DNA of 64,000 nt from Oenanthe sinensis (taxonomy: Eukaryota > Streptophyta > Magnoliopsida > Apiales > Apiaceae): NCBI GenBank assembly GCA_028671895.1, contig JAPMAC010000231.1, positions 8,582,001 to 8,646,000 of the forward strand. Direction: 5' to 3'. The notes below the pieces were generated by a model. That model did no database searches. It had not been told where the DNA came from and was given only the letters and a program-made list of their open reading frames with translations. A program made the position numbers and the translations under genes. This document shows, one piece after another, positions 13,279 through 25,601 of the stretch. Numbering within the stretch: the first letter of the stretch is position 1; each line of letters starts with the position of its first letter.

Positions 13279-14083
13279 GCACTTTACATATATGTATATC
13301 TCCTTGATCATTAATCTCATTAATTAGGTGATATCTCCTAAGTACATCCCCAAACAATCTCCTTGGCTGCTTCATAAGCATCAATATACTCAGGCTCTAT
13401 TGTAGAATCAACAACTGTCTCTGCTGTGAACCATTCCAGCATACAATATCTCTATTTAGACAAAACACCAATCCAGACTGAGAAATCGAATCATCCTTGT
13501 CTGTCTAGAAACTAGCGTCGGTGTAACCTTTTACAACAAGCTTATCTTCTCCTCCATATACCAAGAATTAATCTTTAGTCCTCTTCAAGTACTTAAGAAT
13601 ATTCTTGACTGCTGTCCAGTGACCTTCACCTGGATTAGACTAGTATCTACTCTAACTTAGGCCGATCATTCTTCTTGATCTATCTCTATAGATCTTGATA
13701 CCTAAAATATAGGTCGCTTCGCCTAAGTCTTTCATTGAGAAATTCTTACTCAACCAAGTCTTAACAGCCTATAAAGAAGGAATGTCATTCCCTATTATTA
13801 ATATATCATCAACATATAATTCTAGGAATGCCACATTGCTCCCACTTACCTTCTTGTAGGCACATGGTTCATCTTCATTTTGAATAAACCCAAACTCTTT
13901 GACAGTTTCATCAAAACGAATGTTCCATCTCCTTGAGGCTTGTTTCAATCCATAAATGGATCAACGCAGCTTACATACCTTTACAGCATTCTTTGGATCA
14001 ATAAAACCTTCAGGCTGTGTCATATACACATCCATATCTTCTTCAAGGCTCCCATTTAAGAAAGCGGTTTTGACATCCATCTG
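13279..14083 (-). pseudogene. Copia RT C-terminus and RNase H, degenerate
   Basis: On the minus strand the translation gives, in broken frames, VKTAFLNGSLEED, SIYGLKQASRRWN, LYVDDILIIGNDI (RT active-site YVDD), MIGLS, then SNPGEGHWTAV and VVKGYTDASF of RNase H. Compared with the related copy at 58900-59976, about 70 residues between the MIGLS and SNPGEGH blocks are missing, so there is an internal deletion. Stops fall in most blocks. It joins the truncated LTR at 13278. Confidence 0.75.
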
Positions 14084-14824
14084 TCAGATTTCATAATCAT
14101 AGTAAGCAGCTATAGCAAGAAAAATCCTGATGGACTTGACCATAGCCACTGGTGAAAAAGTCTCATCATAGTCAATACCATGAATTTGCTTGAAACCTTT
14201 TGCCACCAATCGTGCCTTATAGGTCTGTACATTACCATCCATGTCCGTCTTCTTCTTGAAAACCCACTTACACCCTATAGGTTTTACCCCTTTAGGTGGA
14301 TTAACCAAAGTCCATACTTGATTAGTATATATGGATTCCATCTCAAATTTCATGGCATCCAGCCATCTCTTAGATTCTGGAGTGTTCATAGCATCTTAGT
14401 AGGTGAGAGGCTCATCTTCGTCGATAAGCATCACATCACCATCTTGAGTTAAGAGAAATTCATAATATCTCTCAGGCTCATGGCGAATCCTACTAGACCT
14501 ACGAATAACCTGTGTTTCTTGAGCAGTGTTGTGGTCTTGTACATCCTGCTCAAGTTCCTCCATTGGTTCAATGTTATCTTGTGGGCCTCGAACTTCATCG
14601 AGATCTATTATCCTCCCACTGTTTTTCTTCGAAAACATTTCTCTTTCAAGAAAAACTGTAGTTCGAGCAACAAACACTTTGTTCTCGGAAGGAATATAGA
14701 ATGAATAACCCTTTGTTTCAATTGGGTATCCCACAAAATTATATTTGTCTGATTTAGGTCCTAGCTTGTCAGAAGTTAAACGTTTCACAAACGCTTCACA
14801 TCCCCATATTTTCATAAATGACAT
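14084..14824 (-). pseudogene. Copia integrase C-terminal region to RT N-terminus
   Basis: Two open stretches lie head to tail. 14396-14824 (142 residues) has WGCEAFVKRL, KYNFVGYPIETKGY and a linker with RRSSRIRHEPERY, the normal region between integrase and RT. 14084-14389 (101 residues) has WLDAMKFEMESI, GCKWVFKKKTD, YKARLVAKGF and DYDETFSPVA, the first part of copia RT. A stop near 14395 separates them. The RT continues in broken form to the left. Confidence 0.8.
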
Positions 14825-14842
14825 GCTATGACGTTTCTTAGT

Positions 14843-15412
14843 CTATATCTCATATGGAGTCTTCTGAACCGTTTTAGTAGGAACTCGATTAAGTGTATAA
14901 GCAGCCGTCACTGGGGCGTAGCCCCAGAAACTAATTGGAAGATCTGCATGACTCATCATCAATCGTACCATGTCCAACAAAGTACGATTCCTCCTTTCAG
15001 AAACTCCATTCCATTGTGGTGTTCCGGGAGGAGTGAGTTGTGATACAATACCACACTCTTTTAATAAACTCTTAAATTCATGGCTTAAGTATTCACCTCC
15101 ACGATCAGATCGTAGAGTCTTAATACTTTCGCCAGTTTTCTTTTCTACTTCAGTTTTGTATTCTTTGAACTTTTCAAAAGAATCGGATTTGTTCTTCATA
15201 AGATGCACATATCTACTGAAATTATCAGTAAACGTGATAAAGTAGTAAAAGCCACCTCTTGTTATAGTACGCATAGGACCACATACATCACTATGTATAA
15301 GTTCTAATCGTTCAGTGACCCTTTCACCTTGTCCAGTAAAAGGAGATTTAGTCATTTTTCCAATGAGACAAGGTTCGCATGCTTCGTATGATTCAAAGTC
15401 AAACTTATCCAA
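14843..15412 (-). pseudogene. Copia integrase core
   Basis: This 189-residue open stretch holds the retroviral-type integrase core. The three catalytic acidic residues are visible: Asp in IHSDVCGPM, Asp in LRSDRGGEY and Glu in NGVSERRNRTL. An upstream CEPCLIGK gives the Cys pair of the zinc-binding domain. Relative to the copy at 59862-60344 (FSRYGYVYLM) this one reads FSRYVHLM, a small in-frame deletion. It is one broken segment of the element polyprotein; a stop separates it from the next segment at 14824. Confidence 0.82.
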
Positions 15413-15626
15413 GTATCCATCCTTATGTAACTTGGAAATGCGCTTCTCATTTATATGGCCTAAACGACAGTGCTAGAGGTATGTTTGATTTGAGTCATTT
15501 ATTTAAGACGTTTGTAATTCACATTATAGATAGGAGTGTCTAAATCAAGAATATATAAACCGTTAAATAAACGTGCAACCCCATAGGTAACATTATTCAA
15601 AGAAAAGGAACAACTATTGTTCTGAA

Positions 15627-16166
15627 TTAAAATGCAAAACCTTTCTTGTCTAAACAAGAAACCGAATTAATGTTTCTGCAAATTGCAGGCACGTAAAAAC
15701 AGTTCTCAAGTTCTAAAATAAGCCCAGTGGGCAATGATAAATAATAAGTCCCTACAGCTAAAACAGAAACCTTTGCTCCATTGCCAACTCGTAGGTCGAC
15801 CTCTCCTTTAGCCAAAGTCCTACTCCTTTGTAGTTCATGTACATTTATACAAATGTGAGAACCACATCCAGTATTCAATACCCATGATGTAGAAGTTGAC
15901 AAATTGACCTCTATAACATAAATACCTGAATCAGAAGCTTGACCAGCCTTCTTCTTCTTCAGATCCTCCAAATAAGCATGACAGTTTCTCTTCCAATGAC
16001 CTGGTTTACCATAGTAGTGACAATCACCCTTTGCAACAACACCCTTAGGCTTTAAAGCCTGTTTGGGATTAGCCTTTAGCTTGGGACCAGAAACAGATCC
16101 AATCTTCTTCTTTCCCTTCCATTTGCCTTTCCTATTAGCCTTACCTTTGTTATCTACCATCAACAT
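15627..16166 (-). pseudogene. Copia gag zinc knuckle and protease with a changed active site
   Basis: The 179-residue frame begins with a Lys-rich stretch and a CCHC-like knuckle reading CHYYGKPGHWKRNC. The second Cys of the normal CxxC is Tyr, so the knuckle is damaged. The aspartic protease follows as WVLNTGCGSHI, where family members have D[ST]GC; the catalytic Asp is Asn here. The C-terminal part (LENCFYVPAICRNI...SVSCLDKKGFAF) leads into the pre-integrase region. It overlaps the gag frame (16160-16786) by a few bases in another frame, so gag and protease are out of register. Confidence 0.8.
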
Positions 16167-16786
16167 GGCAGCAGGTTCAACCTTTTCATGTTGGTTTCAG
16201 TAGTTCGTAACATGGCCAACAATTCAGTGGGTGTTTTGTCTATCTCATTCATATTGTAGTTCATAACAAAATGAGTATAGTTGCGGTTCAAAGATTGCAA
16301 GATTATGTCAATCTGAGCTTCCAAACCAATCGGGAAACCTAAAGTATCAAGATACTCAATATAACCTATCATCTTCAGAACATGTGGTTCAACAGGTTCA
16401 CGCTCTCCCTGTTTGCAAGCATGCAGTGCTTTGCTCGTGTCGAACCTTTCTTGACGAGCTTGTCCCTCAAACATTCTTTGAAGGTGTTCAATCATCTCAT
16501 AAGCATCCATATGCTCATGTTGTTTTTGAAGCTCAACACTCATGGTTGCCAGCATGAGACATGCAATATCATTCACATCATCAATATGCATCTGATAAGC
16601 ATTTTGCTGAACGCGAGTTGCATTCTCAGCAGGAGGAGCAGGTGAAGGAATTTCAATGACATGGAGCTTACGTTCTTGCCTGAGGACAATCCTCAAATTC
16701 CTATACCAATCCAGGAAGGTAGTTCCTGTCAGCTTGTCCTTCTCAAGGGTTGCTCGTACGGAGAAAGTATTTGTATTGTTTGCCAT
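16160..16786 (-). CDS. Copia gag (capsid region) of the minus-strand element
   Basis: A 208-residue frame starts with ATG (MANNTNTFSVRATLEKDKLT). It carries the copia gag block FLDWYRNLRIVLRQERK, the LMLATMSVELQKQ block and the TPTELLAMLRTTE segment that precedes the zinc knuckle. It is open over the whole capsid part. It ends shortly before the nucleocapsid/protease segment, which is read in a different frame from 16166, so the mature polyprotein is probably not made. It forms the virus-like particle in active relatives. Confidence 0.78.
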   Translation of the reverse strand: MANNTNTFSVRATLEKDKLTGTTFLDWYRNLRIVLRQERKLHVIEIPSPAPPAENATRVQQNAYQMHIDDVNDIACLMLATMSVELQKQHEHMDAYEMIEHLQRMFEGQARQERFDTSKALHACKQGEREPVEPHVLKMIGYIEYLDTLGFPIGLEAQIDIILQSLNRNYTHFVMNYNMNEIDKTPTELLAMLRTTETNMKRLNLLPC

Positions 16787-18593
16787 TTAAATATTTATAA
16801 TGTTTAAAATGCATAAAATAAACATTAGATTGTCTGAGTTATTTATTATGTTCAAATGATTATGATATATTCATAATATATCTCCCACTATTTTTATCAA
16901 ATTAATAGCCCTTACTATTAATTTGGAAAGTATATCCCATAATTCTTTCTAGTGAGCCAAGATCCATATTTCATCATGTCCTAAGTCAACCACTGGAAGT
17001 CCTTAAAAATGATTATTTAGGTAGACAACAGTTGTCAATTATATCATATATAATTCTTGGATAGTTTGGTGAACAACGATTGATCTTATCTATCTAATAG
17101 ACTTTTAACCAAACTCTATGCTTCTAAGTTCATAATGGTTGAATATAACCGTTTATTTTCACCTTATTATGACGACTCAGTTAAGTTAGACCCAATGATA
17201 CAACGGCCGAATATAACCGTTTATATTCGTTGCATCTCACCACGATAGATAGGAGTCCCCTGCCACTGACAGTCCTTCCCCTAAGCGATCTAGGATTCGA
17301 TGAGTGTTCATTCATTGGAAAGCATCCGAGTAAAACTTAATATTTTGTTAAGGGGTTTAGAAAATTTATAATTATCATGATCACATCATAAAGAGATCCT
17401 CAATTTTTTCTTGAACCAAATATTTCAAATTGACATCTTAAATTGTTCATTTCCCAGTTAGATGGAGGATACTAGTGGTCACACTTAAAACCCATCAGCC
17501 TTACGAATACGCATATCCGTTTTTGTCAGAAAATCTCAGTTATAGATATCAAAAATCAATATTTAATTCCGTGTTTTAAAAATCCATATTTCATAAACAC
17601 AAGAATCTCATGATCGTTTGTTAATTTTAAAATCTTGAATCATTACAGATTTTATCTTTCTTAAGCAGACATGGCATGGGTGTCGTATCTAATACATACA
17701 TCATTCCAACACATACATATCTACAAATGCATTCATATACATATATGTATTGTGCATAAATTAAACGTGTTTGGTTATGGCCCCATCCTATGTGATATTT
17801 CCAAGCTAATGGAATTATCAAGGTCAATCTATGGTGGTTTCAAATACAACACTATTACATATCTTTATCTTCTTCATTGCTCCATCATCTGGATTGCCTC
17901 CTAGCTTCCTTGCTTCCAAGTCTCCATTAAACAATTACATTGAATAATAAATAAATCTATTCTAATGAAATTACAAGAAGAACTCGAGTTACATTCGAGA
18001 TTAACAATTACAATGAATAAACGACATGCAAGTCGTATTTAGAAACCAAAACCATAAAACAAAACCACTATCCTATGGGTCTTTAGGCCATAACCATCCA
18101 CCATATTATCACATAACACATGTAATATATCTCAGATTATATAAACATATCATATAATCATATATAATAAATTTCAAAATTTCAGAAAATCAAATAAATT
18201 TCAGAAAATAATAAATCGCCGTTTCGGGGCCTGTAACGTCATCAAACGCCTTACAGACGCGAAGCTGATTTAATCAGTATTGCTCAGTGACATGATTCCA
18301 GTCAGAAAACACATATCGTTTGCGAAAATCGGACACTGGACACAGATTTCAGAAAATCTACTGAAGCCGTTTCAGAATTCGTATCGAATACGATTTCCAT
18401 AACAAGAACAAACATGTATCATATACATACATCAATACACACAATCATCCCATGATTATACAACACATGAATATCATATATTCAAAATCATATAAAACAT
18501 ATATATCAATATATAGTTATGGCATATCATATATATGTTTACATACATCGAAAAATTGTTAAACACATAACCAAATCATCCCATTATACACGT
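16787..18593 (-). other. Long untranslated leader of the copia element
   Basis: 1.8 kb lies between the primer binding site and the gag ATG. I see no gene. It is AT-rich, with repeated oligo(AT) words and several atatat runs (18400-18540). Frames at 17627-17904 lie on both strands without recognisable domains and are dismissed. Leaders of this length are unusual for copia elements but not unknown. Confidence 0.6.
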
Positions 18594-18606
18594 AGCTCTG
18601 ATGCCA
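18594..18606 (-). other. Primer binding site of the copia element
   Basis: The plus strand reads agctctgatgcca; its complement TGGCATCAGAGCT pairs with the 3' end of initiator-Met tRNA, allowing one change from the standard TGGTATCAGAGC. It sits one base from the 5' LTR edge at 18608, which fixes the element's orientation. Confidence 0.85.
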
Positions 18607-18607
18607 T

Positions 18608-20199
18608 TGAAGGGTTTCGGGCATGAAAACACAGCGGAATTAACGTAAAAACAATAAAAAAATCGAAACCCAATCGCAGGATCCATGTATAACGTTGGAT
18701 GATTATGGTGAATAAGTTTGTACCTTAACAAAGCTTTCGTATGCTGTTTAATGGAGGTCCAGAAAGATGAATCACAGCAGTCCTTTGTTGCAAAGATTTT
18801 GCTCTCTAAAGAAGTCCACACGAACGCTCGATCGTCCTACGATCACCGGAGTCGGTACTAGCCGAATTATTTGTCTCTCTCTCTCTCTTTCTCTAGCCTC
18901 TCTTGATGTTGAGCAGCTAGGGTTTTTCTCTAAAACGAAATTTGATGATTAAACCCTAATACTATACATCATTATGTATATATAGGGGAGAGAGAGATTT
19001 TGGGCCTAACCCTAATCCATGTGGTTTCCAAAACCCATTATGACTTTGGGTTATTATTATTATTAAATCTGATTTATAATATAATTAATCAAGTCCCACT
19101 TAATTAATTCAATAATTAAATTCGAATAATAATAATACTTATTAAATCCGAATTCTAATATAATTAATCAAGTCCCACTTAATTAATTTAATAATTAAAT
19201 TCGAATAAACAATAATATATTTAAATTCGTAATTTAAATAAACCTCCGTTTTGACGTTCTTTGTGTGTGACCCTTTAGGTTATTATTACGTTGGCAATAA
19301 TTTTATTATTTAATAATAAAATTATAAACAATGAGCGGCATCTAGTAATACATCATTACTACCCAAGTAACAATAATAATTGGTGATTCAATTAAACCTT
19401 TCGTGAATAATGTTCCATGTAATATAATCCCTTTAACCTTATATTATAGATCAAACTCGAGGCATGTATAGTGTCATCCTCTTCAACGTTTAATCTCGGT
19501 TTCCTTGATCAATGAGTAAACTATTTAAACAAATCAATATTTGAGCATGGCCATACATTTCATAGTCTCACTCAATCAAGAGGCCAATAATATCACTCCT
19601 AGAATTGGAGGGTTAAATTCTATATCTATCATTCATATTCCCCGTACGATTCATAGCATACCCAATGTCCACCTTTATCATTTCCCGGTTAAAGGTAACT
19701 TTGAGTGTAATCAAAGTATATTAATTCTCGTATAGAAATATAATGATTTCAAGTCAGAGGATCATTACATCATTATCACTGTGAGATTTCTTATGACACT
19801 TATTAACATGTAGAATCTCACGGCGGGTCTTTCCAGTGTCATGTATTGATACATACAGTTATGTTCTTGACTCTAGTATCACCATACCTATGACCAATGA
19901 GATGTGGTCATCTGTCAACAAACATACTATTCTTATTGCATTATTACTGTCCTTAAATAATAATACTTGACTAGGGAATTTTAGGAATAAAATACTATTC
20001 ATATAATCTCATTTTTAAGTCACATACTTAAAGATATATATTACGTATTAATATTCCAAGGACATTTATTATTCTTTCAATTTATTACGCAGTAAATAAA
20101 GACATAATAAATATTAATTAAATAATCACATAAAACATAATCCTTAATTGTTTTCAATAAAACATTAAAAGTATTGTCTCTAGGACACCAATACTAACA
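18608..20199 (-). mobile_element. 5' LTR of the minus-strand copia element
   Basis: The full-length LTR runs TGAAGGGTTTCGGGC to CCAATACTAACA and is followed by the target duplication gtatc. It contains conserved blocks shared by all copia LTRs of this group in the window (GAGCGGCATCTAGTAATAC near 19334; GAGGCCAATAATATCACTCC near 19579). It has no gene. Confidence 0.88.
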
Positions 20200-20882
20200 G
20201 TATCGTGCTTTGTGTCGTGCAAGCCATTGTAAGATTATGGGTAGCACTTGATTTGTTCTATACAAACCCCTATAAGTTTTGATGACTACATATTCTGGAG
20301 AACCGAAATGTAGGACATCTTGTAAGTGTAAGATTATCTCTTATTTTTGTAAGTAAGTTCACTTTTGATCTATTTGATATTATTATTTGTAAGTGGTAAG
20401 AGTATGTGTAAGAGTAAGAATATTTATGATTTAAGAGTACGTAAGTTAATATTGTAAGATACTTATCATGTCTTTTTACTTTTTCTGTTATTTGTTTATA
20501 TTGTGAGTTAAGTATGATCAGTATCTTTTGTTTCTTTCGATTTGTTTCAGTATTCTTTATTCAGATATTCTTTTTATTCATATTATCAGCGTGTCTAACC
20601 ATTGTATTCTTTGCATAATTTTATATATGTATATGAGTGTTTCGCTCACTGCCGGTCTATGTTTTTTGATTTCCCCTGACAGATATTCATTATTAGGTGG
20701 GATACATTTTGGGAAGAGTACAAGTTGCTGTCATTGAGGAGTTGTAAAGTTTATATTTAGATTTGAATTTGTATAGTTGAGTTATATTTTTTATTTTTGG
20801 ATTGTAAGTTGTTGGACATGGAGAAGTTGTAAGTTTTTATTGGATTTTTGAAATTTTTTATTTAAGTGAATAATTCAGGAGT

Positions 20883-21400
20883 AAACCCACACTTGATTCT
20901 AAACCATCATTTTCACTCTTGATCATACTTTCATAGCTGTTAATGAAAATCATCATGCTTTTATTTCTAATGACTTAGACCATGATAAAAAAATTTAAGT
21001 AATCAATCTTCTTAAACAACTTAAGCGTCTAATTGGTCTATGGATGATTTTAATGCTATTAGTTTTATCTTGTCGCACGATCATATTTTTCTAGTGGATG
21101 ATGTTGTTCTTGAGATTGTATTTCAACAGTGTGCTTACTCTACAATAAAGGAATTTTTCACTTGATGTGGTGTTAGTTAGTAAGTTATTTTTTATTGTCT
21201 CTCATAGTCAAGTATAGATATGTTGGAGTAACTATCTGTATGCGTTTGTGTCTGTGTTTGTTTGTGTGTTATAGGTAATTTTTTATCTCCGCCATTTCTT
21301 TATCAGGTATTCTCGTCCTTTTACTTTGTCATTTCTCTGTTATTTGCATACATTGAGGACAATGTATGATTTAGGTATAGGGGAAGGTTTTAGTGTTATT
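20883..21400 (+). pseudogene. Athila-like gypsy relic, pol fragment and 3' region
   Basis: Downstream of gypsy LTR c, broken frames show an NLLKQLKR...GWSMDDFNAISFILSHD run (about 21005-21095), the segment just before RT in Athila-type elements. Near 21347 the sequence cattgaggacaatgtatga, with the following ggtataggggaagg, matches the conserved 3' untranslated motif of Athila/Tat elements. Most of RT, RNase H and integrase is deleted. This is the right-hand continuation of the relic cut at 4036. Confidence 0.55.
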
Positions 21401-24400
21401 AAAAAAAATCCAAAAATCTAAAAAAAAATTCAAAAAATAGAAAATCCGGAAAAATAGAGAAATTTTAGCTAAGTTTTTCACTCTTTTACTTTGATGATAG
21501 TTGGTGTTAACAGTTTTTTTAAATTAATATATTTGTAATGCATTAAGATAATTTGAACATAGTTGAGTAAGGTTTTCTTCATGATACTTGTGTCGAATAA
21601 ATTTCTGCTTAAAAGTCCAAGTGTCACTTATTGCACAAGGTCTTTGTTGAAAAGATTGTTTAGGGAAGTTTTCTATACCTGAGAGAGAGCCCACGTGTTA
21701 AAATAATGTCGAATCAATTTTTTGCGAAAAAAGAGAGAAAAAAAGTGTGATTAAACTACTTCAATACCCAAAATTCCTCACAAATAAATATAAATTAAAT
21801 TTGAGATGATGGGTAAAAGTAGATTGATTAGTCTTGTTTTGTGGCATTTATTATTCGAGTTATTAAGTCCGTAAGGGTATTTCAAAACCTAGTGCCCTAA
21901 AGGCAACTAGTTTGGGAGTCATTGGCCTAAAACTCCCTATATGGGTAACATAGAAAGCCTAAGAAAACGAACATTTTATAGTCAATTAGAGAAAAATGCG
22001 GAAAAGGAAAATAAAAGAAAAGAGAAACAAAATGCGAATTTTGGCTAGATACTTGTTTTGATAGAGATTGGGTCAGTTTAATATTGGTTTAAAAAGAGGA
22101 AATGTACTTATTCAATTGATTCTTGATAAGTAGATATTTATTAGTAGTTTATCCCAATATTTTTAGTTAATTTTGTATGAAATTGGATTTTATTTATGTG
22201 CTTTAATATATTATTGCAGGATACAAGAAAGTATTGGACTGAAGCTCGAAGGGGAAGATTTGGGCTTAATTCATATAAAATTCAGATTTTTGGGCATCTT
22301 TTACAGTATTCATTGTTTGGAAACTAATTAGAGTTCTATAAATCCATTTTAGGCCTGTAAACTGTCATTGGAATATTTAGAAGAAGACCTTTATTTCTAT
22401 CATGGGCAAAAAATTTAAATCTGCTCTCATCTGCTTAGAATAGCCCAATAACAGAAGCCTACGAATTTCTTAATTAGAATTATATTCTATTTAGGATTGT
22501 TTTTTTGTATTATCAATAATTTATTAAAAGACATTTTTAAATAGATTTATAGAGATATTATTAAGTGAAAAAAAGAGGGGGATAGAACATGGGAGAAAAG
22601 AGTGATACACACGAGGAAGACCTAGACGCAAGAACAAGGAAGAAGATTCAAGGGAGAATAATAATTCTAGAGCTTTATCTTCTTTTCTTCACTTTTCTTT
22701 ATTGTAAACTTGTTATCATGTCTTCTTTCTTGTATTCTTTACTCTCTTTTGTGATGTTGAACTAAATCTCTTTCTAGGCCTTTAATGGATTCTTATGTTT
22801 ATATATAAGTTTTATTCTCAATTCTCTACTTTCATGGTCATATTAATTGCCTATAGTAATTTAATCTTAATTCTTTTTTAGGATTGATCAAACTTGTAAT
22901 TGAATTGGTTGTTTAGGTTTATTTAAAAGAGTAGCCTAAATTGAGACTCAATTACTATAACTTGAGATTAGCATACTTGTTAATTTGTGTTTAGGATAGC
23001 AATATACCTAAATACCTTAGGTAGTCAAATTAAGGTTGTGTGTTAATGCTACTCATGGATTTAAATTCTACATAGGGATATGAGAGTTAATCTTATGAGT
23101 TAGAGTCACTTGAGATTCGAAAATTCCTTTTGAATAGATAATTACCTTCGACTGGCAATTCTGACATGAAATAGAGGTTGTAGAGATGCTTGTAAAACTC
23201 AAGATGAAGTTAAAGACCTAGATATTTAATTCACTTGTTTATTCGTAAGTTGGTGCATTTATTTTATATTTTAGGATTATTTTATAGTATAATTTTAGTC
23301 ATATTTTTTTTAAACTTGAATTGAGAGAACGGTAGTGTTTGATTATTAACAGCAGACTGGCAATTAGACCATAAAAATAGAGATAAGGGAAGAAACTCGT
23401 TGATTAACAAAAGATGAAGTTAAAGCTCTAGTTTCCATTGTCTTGAAATTTATCTATTGAACATTGTATTATTTTAATTGTTTAGTGATAATTTAGTTAG
23501 CACTTACATTGATTTATATTCGACTTGTATTGAGAGAAATATAGTTATTGGTATTTAACAGCTTAAATTAGTCCTCGTGAGAACGAATTTTATATACTAC
23601 TTGTTGTGATACGTGCACTTACGTATAGGTTGCAAAACCATTAACAATTCTTCAGAGACCAATTTTCACGACACACCTTGGGTGTTTTTACAAACGTTTG
23701 AGTCGATATAAGTGGATTTTAGATACCTAGATCTTGTTTATTATTAGAAGAGTCTTTAATGCATGTATTTTTCTAAAAATTTCTTTTGTTGAACATTATT
23801 GTTACTTGAGTTAGATACTTACTAGAATATTTCACAGATTTTTTGGGTATATCTTCTGCAAACCCTTAGGAGACAACACTTATCTAGTAGAGATCGTCTA
23901 CGAGTTTAAATTGGTTGTTACACCTAAAAGTAACTGTGAGTCGTACGATAGTGGCTAAGTTTTTGTATAGTATTTTTCCTTTCGATTTTTCTTGAAGACT
24001 ATAAAATATCGGTATGGGGTATTTGATGGGTCCATATTTAATACAGTTTTAATATGAGGAAGGATGTGGAAATTATTTGGAGGCAAAACAATTAAAAAAA
24101 ATCGAATGCTTATTGGAGAAGAAAAAAGAATAGAAGGAAAGATTTATAATTCAATTTGTAATCGATATAGAAGACCTACATTATTTTCCCTATATATATG
24201 GGGCTCTTCTCTTCTATTTCACAACTTTAACTTTAACTTTAGAATTCATAAATAAGAGTACGAGTAGAGAAATTTTATTTTCTTGCTTTTTCAATACAAA
24301 CAAGTTTTTCTATTCAAATAATTTTTCCGTTATTCGCAATTTTCGCATGTCTTATATTTGTTGCTTCGTTTTCTTCTATAATCATGTCTAGCTAATTATC

Positions 24401-25140
24401 TTTCCCTAGGATGAAGATGAAGTTAGTTATTTATTTTTAATATTTTCAAGCCTGTTCATATTTATTAGTTCTCATAATTGTTTTTTGTGCTTAATTATTT
24501 AATTAACAAAGTGATTTTGATATATTATTGTTATCGAATTTATTTTTCGTAGCCTATGCTTGCTCCATGAAGTTTTGATGGGTTATTGTTAGATAAAAAG
24601 TTTCATAGTATATGTTTCTCTCATTAATTGATATTTATTTTTTTTATGAAAGAAAATTGATTTTTAGGGTAAGTTGTATATTAATTGTGATTGATTGATG
24701 GATTGAGATTTCTAGGTTTTAAATATTTATTTGATCTTATTTACTTATTATGTTAAACAAATCTCATCTCAATATTATTTGGCTAGTGTGCCTAATTTAT
24801 TTGTTAGGGTTTGGAAGTTTAATTTCATAATATCTGAGATCGATATGTGATTGCTATAATTAAACATTATGCGCCTGTAGTATTTTTACCCAACATGCAC
24901 TATAAATCTGATATGCCATCAGGGATTTTCTACATCTACAAGTTACAAGTCTTTAAACAATTCCGATGAGCACACCTTTTCACACTTCGGTATAAATGTA
25001 TAATATCAACAGATTAGGTAATTATGTATGAAGCATGAATTGGTAATAACGACCCATTTATGGTAACAATTTACTTCTTTCCATCATTCCAAGCATGATG
25101 TATATATAGTAGGGGCAATTTGAAACTTTCCTTAGAAAAT
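21401..25140. other. No gene seen; AT-rich, probably old LTR-element remains
   Basis: Oligo(A)-rich sequence (21401-21470) follows the Athila 3' motif. I see no coding domain on either strand up to 25140; the 63-residue frame at 24064-24255 has no known motif. The region probably includes a degenerated Athila-type 3' region or LTR. The last part may include the 3' untranslated region of the host gene that ends at 25551. Confidence 0.4.
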
Positions 25141-25148
25141 AATCTTCT

Positions 25149-25154
25149 TTATTT
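25149..25154 (-). terminator. Candidate poly(A) signal of the NOI/RIN4-like gene
   Basis: The plus strand reads tttatt, so AATAAA lies on the minus strand about 400 nt beyond the stop codon at 25551. Plant poly(A) signals are loose and other AT-rich words are near, so this is only a candidate. Confidence 0.3.
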
Positions 25155-25550
25155 TCAATAAGATATTATCCACTCCACAGGCCACAACAAATGAGTAATT
25201 GATATGTTCTATACTTCTGTTTCGTTTTCAGATTCTATATTTAAATTAATATAAGACTTTTACATTGAGGAATTTAAAGTAGCTGTAAAGATTTCATGAT
25301 TCTCTCATATCAAGTAAAAATAAGCTAGTTCCTTGCTGACAATTCAATTTGAACCTTTAAAACCAAGTTCAAAGATTTCCTTCAAGATTGTAAAAACTAG
25401 AGAACATTATGCTATATTTGTTTTGAGATGTTGTAATTTTTGTCATTATTCAGTGCTCTAATAAGCTTCAACGTACTTTTGGAGAAATACAGTTAGCTTA
25501 AGGATCCTCATTCCTTAGGCTTCCCTGTAAAGGCACCCTGCATCTGTAAA

Positions 25551-25601
25551 TTATATCGTACGTGGTACAAAACATCGTGAAAAGAATCCAAAGAACTTTT
25601 T
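25551..25601 (-). CDS. NOI/RIN4-like gene, exon 4 (C-terminus)
   Basis: After a T-rich acceptor (plus strand ctgtaaaaaaa) the frame reads KKFFGFFSRCFVPRTI and stops at TAA (25551-25553). The Lys-Lys, GFFS and single Cys match the short C-terminal exon of the family. It continues exon 3 in phase 0. A competing acceptor at about 25533 would give a short tail without family likeness. Confidence 0.72.
   Translation of the reverse strand, partial: KKFFGFFSRCFVPRTI

Larger units (their letters stand above)
11836..20199 (-). mobile_element. Ty1/copia retrotransposon with two LTRs, minus strand, decayed
   Basis: The two ends share an LTR beginning TGAAGGGTTTCGGGC. The element is flanked by gtatc at 11831-11835 and gtatc at 20200-20204, a perfect 5-bp duplication that marks the insertion into gypsy LTR c. 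Transcription would run from right to left: 5' LTR 18608-20199, primer site 18594-18606, leader, gag, protease, integrase, RT/RNase H, then a truncated 3' LTR. Stops, frameshifts, a protease active-site change and a deletion in the RT-RNase H region make it non-autonomous today. Confidence 0.9.
10585..20882 (+). mobile_element. Gypsy-type LTR c, interrupted by a copia element
   Basis: It starts TGTAATATCCCATATTTTTT and ends gtgaataattcagga, where it abuts the Athila relic at 20883. Removing the inserted copia element and one copy of its target duplication leaves about 1.93 kb, matching LTR b. It is the third LTR of the LTR-internal-LTR-internal-LTR array. The last few bases (ttttaa) seen in other copies are missing at 20882. 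It has no genes; frames at 10672-10869, 10976-11224 and 20528-20737 are AT-rich chance frames. Confidence 0.7.

Noticed and set aside
25525..25533. Alternative acceptor for the last NOI exon (ttacagatgcag)
   Set aside because: It would give a short tail without family likeness, while the acceptor at 25602 gives the Lys-Lys/GFFS/Cys tail expected of the family.
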